A stretch of DNA of 48,003 nucleotides from Caldisericales bacterium (GTDB taxonomy: Bacteria > Caldisericota > Caldisericia > Caldisericales > Caldisericaceae), in contig WFZA01000050.1 of NCBI GenBank assembly GCA_015489815.1, forward strand, positions 1 to 48,003. The letters are read 5' to 3'. Shown here piece by piece: positions 40,953-48,003 of the stretch. How positions within the stretch are numbered: the first letter of the stretch is position 1; each line of letters begins with the position of its first letter. The notes under the pieces were generated by a model that saw only the letters and a program-made list of their open reading frames with translations, made no database searches and was not told where the DNA came from. A program made the position numbers and the translations under genes.

Positions 40953-42041
40953 ATGGAAAATAAAAGTAAATTAGTTGCTCTAAAAGAGCATTTAGATAAA
41001 TTTTTGCCGCTTTATGTGACAGTTGCAATAATTGCAGGTTTTATATTAGGGCTTCACATGAATGTGAAGGCTCACAGCAGTCTTTTTAAAACGCTCAATA
41101 TGATAGTTGTAATAAGTATGATTTATCCTATGATGGTAAACTTGAGAGTTGAGGCATTAAAAGATACTTTTAAATTGTGGAAAAGCTTGCTAATTGCATT
41201 ACTAGTAGGACTTGTATTTGCACCACTGCTCGTGTATGTGCTTGCACTAATGTTCCACATTAATCCGTCGCTTTCCTTAGGACTTATTCTTGCAGTTGTA
41301 GTTCCTTGTTCTTCTATGGCAATTGCTTACACAGGTCTTTCGGATGGAAATTTGGAACTTGGCACAATTATAGTTGCAATCAGCTTTACACTTGCAATTG
41401 TTACAGTACCGGGGTGGCTTAAACTGTTTGCGAGTGCGTACCATTTGAATGTTTCTGCATGGCTTCTTATTAAAACTATTTTAATAGTTGTATTTATTCC
41501 GTTCTTCTTTGGATATCTCACAAGAATATACTTACTGAAAAGGGTTGGCAAAGAAGGATTTATTAAAATAAAACCGTTGTTCCCGTCCATTTCTCTGCTT
41601 GGTATGTACACAATTGTATTTCTTATTTTTATGGAAAAAGCAAAACTCATTTATGCCAAGTTAAATATAGTGCTTATTGCTTTAATTCCATTAGTGTTAT
41701 ACTATGTAATCGGACTGTTGTTCCTTACTTACTTTGATAAGTGGATTGGACTTAAATACAAGGACCACATGGCAGTTGTATTTACTTCAATCGGGAAAAA
41801 CGAAGGTACTGCTATGGCAATTGCGCTTTCTGCAGGTATGGGGCTTATGGCTGTTCCTCCGGCAATTGTGCCAATTTTACAAATTCCATTCCTTATTGGA
41901 TATGTAAAAATTGCAAATAGGATTAAGATGCTTTACGGAGAGACACAATTAGTTGGAAAATTCGTTCCTGATTATTCTCACGAAAGTTTAGAAGATGCTC
42001 TGGAAGAAGTGGAAATTGAAGAAGAGGAAGAAAAATTTTAA
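40953..42041 (+). CDS. ACR3-like / bile-acid:sodium symporter family permease
   Basis: A 362-residue membrane protein with ten hydrophobic helices and a short acidic tail (EEVEIEEEEEKF). The central VVPCSSMAIAYTGLSDGN segment (Cys119) and the TSIGKNEGTAMAIALS segment match the ACR3 (arsenite efflux) branch of the BART superfamily. In ACR3 a conserved Cys of the fourth helix is needed for arsenite transport; Cys119 is a candidate counterpart. No arsC, arsR or arsA is visible, so other anions remain possible. AAGGAGGT site. Confidence 0.75.
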   Translation: MENKSKLVALKEHLDKFLPLYVTVAIIAGFILGLHMNVKAHSSLFKTLNMIVVISMIYPMMVNLRVEALKDTFKLWKSLLIALLVGLVFAPLLVYVLALMFHINPSLSLGLILAVVVPCSSMAIAYTGLSDGNLELGTIIVAISFTLAIVTVPGWLKLFASAYHLNVSAWLLIKTILIVVFIPFFFGYLTRIYLLKRVGKEGFIKIKPLFPSISLLGMYTIVFLIFMEKAKLIYAKLNIVLIALIPLVLYYVIGLLFLTYFDKWIGLKYKDHMAVVFTSIGKNEGTAMAIALSAGMGLMAVPPAIVPILQIPFLIGYVKIANRIKMLYGETQLVGKFVPDYSHESLEDALEEVEIEEEEEKF

Positions 42042-42065
42042 CCCACATTATAAGGAGGCGACATT

Positions 42066-42554
42066 ATGAGAATTTGTTTTACATCAGATCAGGCAAATGG
42101 GCTTGATAGTGTGATGAGTTATCACTTTGGGCATTGCCCGTACTTTGTCCTAGTAGATGTTGAAGGAAATAGAGTGGTAAATGTTGAGTCAATACCAAAT
42201 CCTTTTGCTGACGAGCATAATGCAGGGGATTTACCTTCATTTATGCATAGTAAGGGAGTAAATGTGATTATTACTGGTGGTATGGGTCCGAAAGCGCAGC
42301 AATACTTTGCGGATTATGGAATTACTCCTGTAATTGGTGCATACGGCAAAATAAGAGATGTGCTTGAAGAGTATCTAAAGAGCAAAGTTGAAGTTGTAAA
42401 ACCTGTTGAGAGACATGTTTCTCCTCAGCATTCCGAGCCAAAAAGTAAAGAAGAGGGAGAGGTGGAGCGTTTAAAAAAGGAAGTTACTGCCCTTAGAGAG
42501 CAGATTGCAGATTTAAAGTCTTTGCTTAAGTCTCTGGAGGAAAAACTTGGGTAA
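42066..42554 (+). CDS. NifX/NifB-like domain protein with coiled-coil tail
   Basis: A 162-residue protein. Residues 1-105 form a dinitrogenase iron-molybdenum cofactor (NifX-like) domain: MRICFTSDQANGLDSVMSYHFGHC, VIITGGMGPKAQQYF. The remainder is a charged linker and a coiled coil (EVERLKKEVTALREQ and onward) that standard members lack. These domains bind Fe-S or Mo-Fe clusters or act as metallocofactor chaperones. Embedded between an ACR3-like permease and two half-permeases. AAGGAGG site; overlaps the next gene by 8 bases. Confidence 0.82.
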   Translation: MRICFTSDQANGLDSVMSYHFGHCPYFVLVDVEGNRVVNVESIPNPFADEHNAGDLPSFMHSKGVNVIITGGMGPKAQQYFADYGITPVIGAYGKIRDVLEEYLKSKVEVVKPVERHVSPQHSEPKSKEEGEVERLKKEVTALREQIADLKSLLKSLEEKLG

Positions 42555-43056
42555 GTCATTACTTTTGATGCTTGCGGCTTACGGGGTTCTCGTTGCCGCA
42601 AGCTACTTTTATGCATTTAGAAAGGACACAGGCAAAGCAAAGAAAAGTATAGCAAAAGGGTGGAAGCAATTTTTAAATCAACTTCCTTTACTTATAGCAG
42701 TCTTTCTTTTAGTAGGTATATTTGACAAATTTGTCCCTAAAAGTATTGTTGTAAACCTGATTGGAAAAGGGAAGGGGTTTATGTCAGTTTTAAGGGCATC
42801 TATTCTTGGTTCTATTATTATGGGTCCTGTTTCTTCCGCATACCCATTTGGTGCTGTTTTGCTTGATAAAGGGGCGACAATTGCTGCAACTGCCGTATTT
42901 TTGGATGCCTGGGTGATGGTTGGTGTGATTACTCTTCCTTTTGAAATTTCTGTGTTTGGAAAAAAGTTTGCCCTTTTACGAAATATACTTGCGTTTGTCG
43001 GCACGATAATAATAGGAATGATTACAGGACTTTTACTCGTAGGGAGTGCATTCTAA
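42547..43056 (+). CDS. Half-size DUF318/ArsP-like permease, subunit A
   Basis: A 169-residue membrane protein with four or five hydrophobic helices and the motif ILGSIIMGPVSSAYPFGAVLL followed by KGA. It corresponds to one half of the DUF318 (YraQ/ArsP) permease, which is normally about 300-350 residues. The start is a TTG at 42547, supported by GGAGG six bases upstream and no later alternative. Its stop overlaps the next gene by one base. Confidence 0.75.
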   Translation: MGKSLLLMLAAYGVLVAASYFYAFRKDTGKAKKSIAKGWKQFLNQLPLLIAVFLLVGIFDKFVPKSIVVNLIGKGKGFMSVLRASILGSIIMGPVSSAYPFGAVLLDKGATIAATAVFLDAWVMVGVITLPFEISVFGKKFALLRNILAFVGTIIIGMITGLLLVGSAF

Positions 43057-43565
43057 TGAAAGAATATATTAAAAAACATCTGTTTGAATTTTCTACTTTT
43101 GTTTTTACTGGGGTACTTTTTGTATTTTATCCAGCTAAAACACTTGCTGCAGTAGAAGAGGGAACGATACTACTGCTCAGGATGCTGCCCATGTTTCTTT
43201 GTGTGGTGTTTTTCTCATCTTTTCTTGCGTTATTCCTTTCACCTAAAACTATCCAGAAGTATCTCGGTAAAGAAAGCGGATTCTGGGGTATTGTTATTGC
43301 TGCAGTTCTTGGCACTGTAATTGTAGGGCCGCTCTGGATTCTTTTCCCTTTGTTTGAAACGCTCCTTAAGAAAGGTGCTCGCATATCGATTGTGGGAGCA
43401 ATGGTGGGGGCGTTTGCAATTAAAACTCCCTGGATTCCTTATGCAATTTCCTTTCTTGGAGTGAAATTTATTCTTATTTCTGTGGTACTTATCCTTGGGT
43501 ATGCAGTTATCGAAGGACTTCTTATGGAAAAGATTCTTTTAAAAGTAAATTATCAGCCAAAGTAA
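43056..43565 (+). CDS. Half-size DUF318/ArsP-like permease, subunit B
   Basis: A 169-residue membrane protein, the same length as subunit A, with the parallel motif VLGTVIVGPLWILFPLFETL followed by KKGA. Together the two genes equal one complete DUF318 permease and are presumably a heterodimer. Starts in an overlap with subunit A's stop. The cargo is unknown; ArsP itself exports organoarsenicals. Confidence 0.75.
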   Translation: MKEYIKKHLFEFSTFVFTGVLFVFYPAKTLAAVEEGTILLLRMLPMFLCVVFFSSFLALFLSPKTIQKYLGKESGFWGIVIAAVLGTVIVGPLWILFPLFETLLKKGARISIVGAMVGAFAIKTPWIPYAISFLGVKFILISVVLILGYAVIEGLLMEKILLKVNYQPK

Positions 43566-43587
43566 TTTCAAAATTTTGGTAATTTTG

Positions 43588-43593
43588 TATAAT
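43588..43593 (+). promoter_or_regulatory. -10 box of C45 gene, predicted leaderless
   Basis: A perfect TATAAT at 43588-43593 with six bases to the ATG at 43600. The -35 is weak (TTTCAA at 43566-43571, 16-base spacer) and lies over the half-permease stop. Confidence 0.55.
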
Positions 43594-43599
43594 AAAAGT

Positions 43600-45372
43600 A
43601 TGAAAAAGAACTATGCAACAAGGAGAACTCTAGTTATCTTATTGATTGTCTCAGTATTCGTTATGCCTCTCTATGGGTGTAATTCTCGTCTCCATAAAAG
43701 ATACTTTAAGGTTGAAATTTCTAACGGGATAAAAAGTTTCGATGATGGGTCCCTAAAGTATGGATACGGTATACCAATTTTAACATTAAAAGGTACGCAC
43801 TACGAGGCAGGTCTCGAATACGGTGTTTTGATGAGAGATAAATTGCAGGATGTATACGGCCAATTAGGTGAAATAGAAAAATCAATTTTGAGAAAGTTCC
43901 CAGTCTATATGAAATTTTTTGTTAAGGTGCTCGTATTTGTAAAACTATTTTTGATAAAATCTCGCCTCTCTAAAAATTACATTGACGAGCTAAAAGGAGT
44001 TTCAGATGGTTCTGGGATACCTTTTAACCAACTTCTTATTGCCTCATTTATACCTGAGCTTTTTACATTTTCTTGCACTTCATTTGTAAAAGATGTAAAT
44101 GGGCGTTTAATCCACGGAAGAAATCTTGACTATTATTTCCCTTTAATTGGGGAGAATCCCATTATTGTAAGATATCTTTTAAATGGGGAAATTCCTTACA
44201 CAACAGTGGGTTGTGTCGGTTATTTAGGTGCATTTACGGGAATGAATGATAAAGGTATTACTATAACAGTGAATGCTGCACCTACCGTAAACTCGGACGA
44301 TGGAGACGGAAGGCCTATTACATTTGAGGTGAGAGATTTGCTCGCTCACTCAAGAACTCTTACTGATATTTCCGCTAACTTAAGGGATTATCATTCCGTT
44401 AAAGGATGGATGCTTACTATTGGTAGTAGTGATGAGAAAAAAGCGCTTGTTTATAACATTGCAGAGACGCATTTGAAACCTACATTTATGGATGGAAGAG
44501 AAATTTTCGTAACAAATACCTTTATAGATAAAGAATTTGCTCATAAGTATATGAGTCTGCACGAAGCAGGAAGTGAAAGCAGCGTGAGTAGGTATGTAAT
44601 GGCAGAGAATCTAATAAAAAAAGTGGATTCAATTCAAACTGCTATAGACTTCCTGAGTAACGCGGACTTTTTTGGCTACAAGAATACTATTGGTGCAGGT
44701 GATGTTACCTTAAATAACGAGGGCACGCTACAGTCTGTTATTATGGATCCCTCTAATCTTACTATCTATTTTTCTTCGAGCGGCATGTATGCAGGTTTCT
44801 TTGACTTTTATAAATTCGATGTAAAAAGAAGCGAGATTTATCTATACAAAGAAAAAAACACACTAACGAGTTTGAACTCTTTCGAACAGTTCTCCACATG
44901 GTTTAAAAAAGCTGAATTATTGTATTTGGAAGGTAATTTTAAGGGTGCATATGAGTTTACCAGAGGTCAAAATATTTCCTATTTAATGCAACTCGAGGGT
45001 ATGTTTGATGTAATGCGACGATTAGAATTACTTAATAAAGAAGGAGCATTATTGCTTAATAGCGCTGATAGGCTAATAGACAAATATTCTGATTACGCAC
45101 TCCCGTATCTTATAGAAGCAAAAATATTTTTTGCAAAAAAAGACTTCAAGAATGCTGCTTTCTATGGCGAGAAAGCATTGGAAGCGAGGATTATATTCCC
45201 GTATATGAAAGCAGATGCTCTGTCTGTTGTGGCTGAATCGTATTATAAACTTCACAAAAGGGGTCTTGCAAAACAATACGCAAGGAAGAGCAAGAATATG
45301 ATCGAGCAGTATGCTATAGGAACCCATGAAAAGGAAATTTTGTCTAAAATAAATCGAATCTTGTCTGATTAA
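43600..45372 (+). CDS. C45-type acyltransferase/hydrolase lipoprotein
   Basis: About 590 residues: lipoprotein signal with lipobox LYGC, then an acyl-CoA:6-aminopenicillanate acyltransferase/choloylglycine-hydrolase-like (C45, Ntn-hydrolase) domain. The probable autoproteolytic nucleophile is the Cys in TFSCTSF (about residue 159), followed by GRLIHGRNLDYYF and GYLGAFTGMNDKGITIT. A C-terminal region of about 170 residues is helical with TPR-like repeats. The longer frame from a TTG at 43576 adds eight residues and is not supported by a ribosome site; a leaderless start at 43600 is preferred. Likely extracytoplasmic amidase; substrate unknown. Confidence 0.78.
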   Translation: MKKNYATRRTLVILLIVSVFVMPLYGCNSRLHKRYFKVEISNGIKSFDDGSLKYGYGIPILTLKGTHYEAGLEYGVLMRDKLQDVYGQLGEIEKSILRKFPVYMKFFVKVLVFVKLFLIKSRLSKNYIDELKGVSDGSGIPFNQLLIASFIPELFTFSCTSFVKDVNGRLIHGRNLDYYFPLIGENPIIVRYLLNGEIPYTTVGCVGYLGAFTGMNDKGITITVNAAPTVNSDDGDGRPITFEVRDLLAHSRTLTDISANLRDYHSVKGWMLTIGSSDEKKALVYNIAETHLKPTFMDGREIFVTNTFIDKEFAHKYMSLHEAGSESSVSRYVMAENLIKKVDSIQTAIDFLSNADFFGYKNTIGAGDVTLNNEGTLQSVIMDPSNLTIYFSSSGMYAGFFDFYKFDVKRSEIYLYKEKNTLTSLNSFEQFSTWFKKAELLYLEGNFKGAYEFTRGQNISYLMQLEGMFDVMRRLELLNKEGALLLNSADRLIDKYSDYALPYLIEAKIFFAKKDFKNAAFYGEKALEARIIFPYMKADALSVVAESYYKLHKRGLAKQYARKSKNMIEQYAIGTHEKEILSKINRILSD

Positions 45373-45566
45373 TAAGTTAAATCTTTGTCATAAATGGGTT
45401 TTGCAATATTCGAAAATTACTTTAAATAATTTCAAAACATACTTATCAAGAATTTATTACTTTAAGTCTAAAAGGTAAGTATTGCATAATAAGTATTGGA
45501 TAAAATACTTAGATAAATAATTTAATATTAAGGAGGTATGTATAGTTTCTTACTTACCTCAGAAGA

Positions 45567-45785
45567 TTATTTGTTTTGTTCTGGTTTTGTCTTTTCTCGG
45601 AAGTATCTATCTTCTTCTTCAAGCTCCTTGAGCCAGTCTTTTACCTTCCATTCCAATGCTGTTTCTGTAACACTTGCTAAGATTACACGCGGCAGGTTTT
45701 TATTTTGCTTATACCAGCTAAGAAATTCTTTAATTTCTTCATTTGTAAATCCACTTAAAAGTATTGCTTTTGGCACTTTTTCCAT
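45567..45785 (-). CDS. DUF3783 domain protein
   Basis: A 72-residue protein (LLSGFTNEEIKEFLSWYK, then LPRVILASVTETALEWKVKD) matching the small DUF3783 family of unknown function. AGAGGTG site. It lies just after the AOR gene and its terminator hairpin, so is probably read by leakage from the AOR transcript or from a weak local promoter. Confidence 0.78.
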   Translation of the reverse strand: MEKVPKAILLSGFTNEEIKEFLSWYKQNKNLPRVILASVTETALEWKVKDWLKELEEEDRYFREKTKPEQNK

Positions 45786-45804
45786 TTTACACCTCTCTAA
45801 AATA

Positions 45805-45835
45805 AATGTGGCAGGTCTTTTCTGCCTGCCACATT
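45805..45835 (-). terminator. Terminator after AOR
   Basis: A perfect 11-bp stem (45805-45815 with 45825-45835) with a 9-base loop. On the minus strand TTATTTT follows. The DUF3783 gene begins only 20 bases beyond. Confidence 0.8.
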
Positions 45836-45862
45836 ATAAGATAAAGGGATGCAAATTAAAAG

Positions 45863-47675
45863 TTATTCTTCCAAACCTAATTCTTTTAGTCTTTCTTTTG
45901 TGGGTACTCCGTTTTCATCCCAGCCCCTTAGTCTATAGTATTCTGGCAGCATTACATCAAGATGAACAATTTGTCCTTTTGATGCACCGTCAGGCATAGG
46001 CTCTTTAAGGAATCGTGGTGGAAGTGTATCATCTGCTTTGGTGAGTCCTGCTTTTAAATTCCACAGCCTTTCTAAATTCCAGATTCTTTCGCCTGTTTTT
46101 AGTGCTTCTTCTGTGGAATATTCGATTCCAGTAACTGCTGAAAGGAGTTGCGCATAATCGTCTGCGCCTAATGCAAATGAGCTGAACAGACATAACCCTT
46201 CTGCATCTATTACTGCGGTGAGATCTTGAAATGTTTTTACCCATTGAGGCTTTCCCTCTGTTGTGAATGGATCGATTTTTTGCGGCGTTCCGAGAATTTC
46301 CGGAGAGATCATATAGCCTCTTACATGACAGCCACCGCGGTTTGAAGTTGCATACTCAAGTGCGTGCCCCCTGTGCGCCTCTTGGATCGTATGCTGGAAT
46401 GTCTTGCTTCTTTACACTCATCGAAAGTTCAGGGTGTCCGTGTGTCTTTGCAAATTCGTAGGAACCTTCAGCTAACTTATCACCAATGCCTTTTCTACAT
46501 GCGATTACTTCTGGATAGTAAAGAATCGTTTCTGTATTTCCAAATTTTAATTCGGGTGCGCCGTTTAATTCTTCTTTTTTTAAATAACCTCTTTCGTAAA
46601 GTTCCATAGCACAAGCAATGGTAGCCCCAGTAGAAATTGTGTCGAGCCCTAATTTGTTGCAGGCGTTGTTTGCTTTTATGACGGCTATGAGATCGTCTAT
46701 TCCACAGTCTGCACTGAATGCCCAGCTTGTTTCGTATTCAGGTCCTTCACCTTCTTCACCGTCTGGTAATTTTGTTACTCTTCCGCACCCAATTGGGCAT
46801 CCGAAGCATGGTTTGTTTTTTACGAGGTATGTTTCTCTTAATTTCTCTCCTGATACATTATCTACGCCTTCAAATACGCCTGTTTGGAAGTTTCTCGTTG
46901 GATATAGGCCGTGCTCGTCGATAATGTGGTTTAGAACCATTGTGCCGTACAGTGGTAAGCCCTGCGAGGTAACGCCATTTGCTTTGATTTTATCCATTGT
47001 TACTTTGAGAATTTCTTTGAACTTTTCAGGGTTTGCAATTTCAGGTCTTTTGTGTCCCCTCGTTGCAATTGCTTTTAGTTTCTTAGAGCCCATTACTGCT
47101 CCAACCCCTGTTCTACCAGCAGCTCTTGCTTTCTCATTTATAATTGCTGAAAACTTAACGAGATTTTCTCCTGCAGGGCCGATACACGCGACTTTTATCT
47201 GTTTGTCTCCACCAAGCTCTTCGATAATTTTGTCTGTCGTTTCGTATGTATCTTTTCCCCATAAGTGTGAAGCATCTTTTATCTCTACCTTGTCCTCTGT
47301 AACCCATAGATACACTGGCTTTTCAGATTTTCCTTCGATAATCAGGATATCGTATCCTGCTTTTTTGAGTTCTGGTCCCCAGAAGCCTCCGGAATTTGAT
47401 CCTGCAATTACACCGTTTAAGGGGCTTTTCGTTACGACATCATACCTTCCACTTGTGGGCGAAGGAGTAAGAGTCAACGGTCCCGTAGCAAAAATAAGTT
47501 TGTTTTCTTCTCCCAATGGATCTGTGTCTGGTGAAACTTCGTCATAAAGAATTTTTGCTGCATACCCTCTCGCGCCAATGAACTTCTTTGCAATACCTTC
47601 GTTGATCGGTTCTTCGCCAATCTTGCTTGTGGAAAGATTTACTCTAAGAATCTTTCCCATGTAGCCTCCTATCAT
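45863..47675 (-). pseudogene. aor: Aldehyde:ferredoxin oxidoreductase, frameshifted
   Basis: A tungsten-type AOR of about 604 residues if repaired. The N-terminal part (MGKILRVNLS, FATGPLT, GSNSGGFWGPELKKAGYD, ACIGPAGENL, AGRTGVGAVMGSKKLKA) and the Fe-S ligands CFGCPIGC are read from 47675 to 46356; the C-terminal part ([12 protein letters not shown], the fourth-ligand region DAEGLCLFS, to the stop at 45863) is in another frame. The shift is at the C5 run 46367-46371: removing one base restores [16 protein letters not shown]. It oxidises aldehydes with ferredoxin as acceptor. The ATG at 47675 has AAGGAGGTG; 47660 is an alternative. A true lesion and an assembly indel cannot be told apart here. 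Confidence 0.88.
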
Positions 47676-47812
47676 ATCCACCTCCTTGTTTAAAGTGCCC
47701 CCAAATAAAAATAGAGGCCAATTGTGGCCCCTTTGCAAGGATGGCAGGCCTGTCAGTTACCCAACAAACCCTATCGTCTGCACTTCCCTGAGGGATAGAT
47801 GCATATCGGAAC
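47676..47812 (-). ncRNA. Structured AOR leader, candidate riboswitch
   Basis: About 135 bases between the predicted start of transcription and the AOR ATG. It contains CTATC...GATAG and CCTT-GCA-AAGG hairpins, a conserved-looking segment GACAGGCCTGCCATCC, and an intrinsic terminator just before the ribosome site. A GGCC in that segment can pair with the 5' arm of the terminator. A Moco/Tuco-type riboswitch would make sense for a tungstopterin enzyme, and the 3' part faintly resembles the Moco RNA motif, but this is not proven. Confidence 0.45.
47701..47731 (-). terminator. Attenuator hairpin in the AOR leader
   Basis: On the minus strand GGGGCCA (47731-47725), loop CAAT, TGGCCTC (47720-47714, one G-T pair), followed by TATTTTTATTT. 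It sits 26 bases upstream of the AOR ATG, so it would end transcription before the gene. Confidence 0.7.
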
Positions 47813-47819
47813 CATTTTA

Positions 47820-47847
47820 ATTTTAATACTAAATGTAGTGTTGTCAA
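47820..47847 (-). promoter_or_regulatory. AOR promoter abutting the insertion sequence
   Basis: TTGACA (47847-47842), 16-base spacer, TAAAAT (47825-47820) on the minus strand. The -35 starts 5 bp from the insertion-sequence edge at 47853, exactly as at the rpsT end. Confidence 0.65.
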
Positions 47848-47852
47848 CATAC

Positions 47853-48003
47853 CGAATTGCCTCATCAAAAATCTATGTGAAATGGTATCGTTGCCTCATG
47901 TAAAAATCTATTCAAAACATATAGAATGAAGGAGGTAGAAGAAAATGAAATTAGATACAATTTTGGATGTCTACCAGAGAGGTGATTTCATGAGCTTATC
48001 ATT
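47853..48003 (+). mobile_element. 5' end of an insertion sequence (right copy)
   Basis: Perfect reverse complement of 1-151. It contains two direct repeats, 47857-47876 and 47891-47911 (both TTGCCTCAT, a 2-base variable step, then AAAATCTAT), an AAGGAGGT ribosome site and the first 59 bases of an ORF that leaves the window. The repeats are probable transposase binding sites. Confidence 0.8.
47945..48003 (+). CDS. N-terminus of probable transposase (partial)
   Basis: ATG at 47945 behind AAGGAGGT. The same 19 codons as at 1-59 on the minus strand. Truncated by the window end; the transposase family cannot be identified. Confidence 0.55.
   Translation, partial: MKLDTILDVYQRGDFMSLS

Noticed and set aside
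40125-43565. Standard ars operon
   Set aside because: No arsR-, arsC-, arsA- or arsM-like gene is present, so a plain arsenic-resistance label would overstate the evidence.
45538-45999. 153-codon plus-strand frame starting right after an AGGAGGT sequence
   Set aside because: It is antisense to DUF3783 and the AOR end. The ATG directly abuts the putative ribosome site, which is too close, and the translation has no family features.
46618-47547. 309-codon plus-strand frame
   Set aside because: It is the antisense of the clearly recognisable AOR coding sequence.

Overview
The window looks like one complete contig from an AT-rich, probably thermophilic, anaerobic bacterium. Support for this: a tungsten-type aldehyde:ferredoxin oxidoreductase, a DUF438/hemerythrin protein, a methylthioribose-phosphate isomerase, a zinc-type ribosomal protein L28, bacterial TTGACA/TATAAT promoters and strong AGGAGG ribosome binding sites. 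A Caldisericota- or Thermotogota-like lineage would fit, but no 16S or ribosomal operon is present to settle it. The first and last 151 bases are perfect reverse complements. They are the 5' ends of two inverted copies of one insertion sequence, so the 48 kb is bounded, and potentially invertible, by a repeat.

Layout. 0-4.2 kb: rpsT, then on the minus strand holA, asnS, a YceD-family gene, a coiled-coil gene and coaD. 4.2-5.7 kb: a PASTA lipoprotein and rpe. 5.7-17 kb is almost entirely minus strand: two thioredoxin-fold proteins; a MoxR/DUF58/transglutaminase cassette; a large DHH-CBS-tRNA nucleotidyltransferase fusion; nucleoside phosphorylases (pdp, punA); and fakA with its Asp23 partner. 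17-19.6 kb: rpmB-mtnA facing a DHPS-like fragment and a TPR protein. 19.7-23.2 kb: a small membrane protein and a two-gene exported system whose second member carries a GIDE-like domain. 23.3-27.3 kb: a TPP-riboswitch-controlled thiamine ABC transporter (thiP-thiQ-thiB) that contains a truncated thiamine-binding-protein gene. 27.3-28.6 kb: a gene-poor stretch with degenerate dispersed repeats. 28.6-36 kb: DUF438-DUF59, a DUF4349 protein, two interlocked ABC-2 exporter ATPase/permease pairs and an alpha/beta hydrolase. 36.3-39.3 kb: small helical and Cys/His-rich proteins, tadA overlapping tRNA-Ser, an FAD reductase and tRNA-Asn. 39.7-43.6 kb: a PadR-ferredoxin gene pair and an ACR3-like permease/NifX-like/two half-permease cluster. 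43.6-45.4 kb: a C45-type lipoprotein hydrolase. 45.6-47.8 kb: DUF3783 and a frameshifted AOR behind a structured leader.

Main points of interest: (1) several genes have a -10 box ending exactly 6 nt before ATG and no Shine-Dalgarno, which predicts leaderless mRNAs; (2) both insertion-sequence edges lie exactly 5 bp upstream of a TTGACA promoter element; (3) the PadR/ACR3/NifX/half-permease gene set is a candidate uncharacterised metalloid or anion-handling system; (4) the AOR leader combines structured RNA with an intrinsic terminator and is a candidate Moco/Tuco-type riboswitch; (5) the thiamine operon contains a gene remnant. No searches could be run, so family names rest on motifs recognised by eye.
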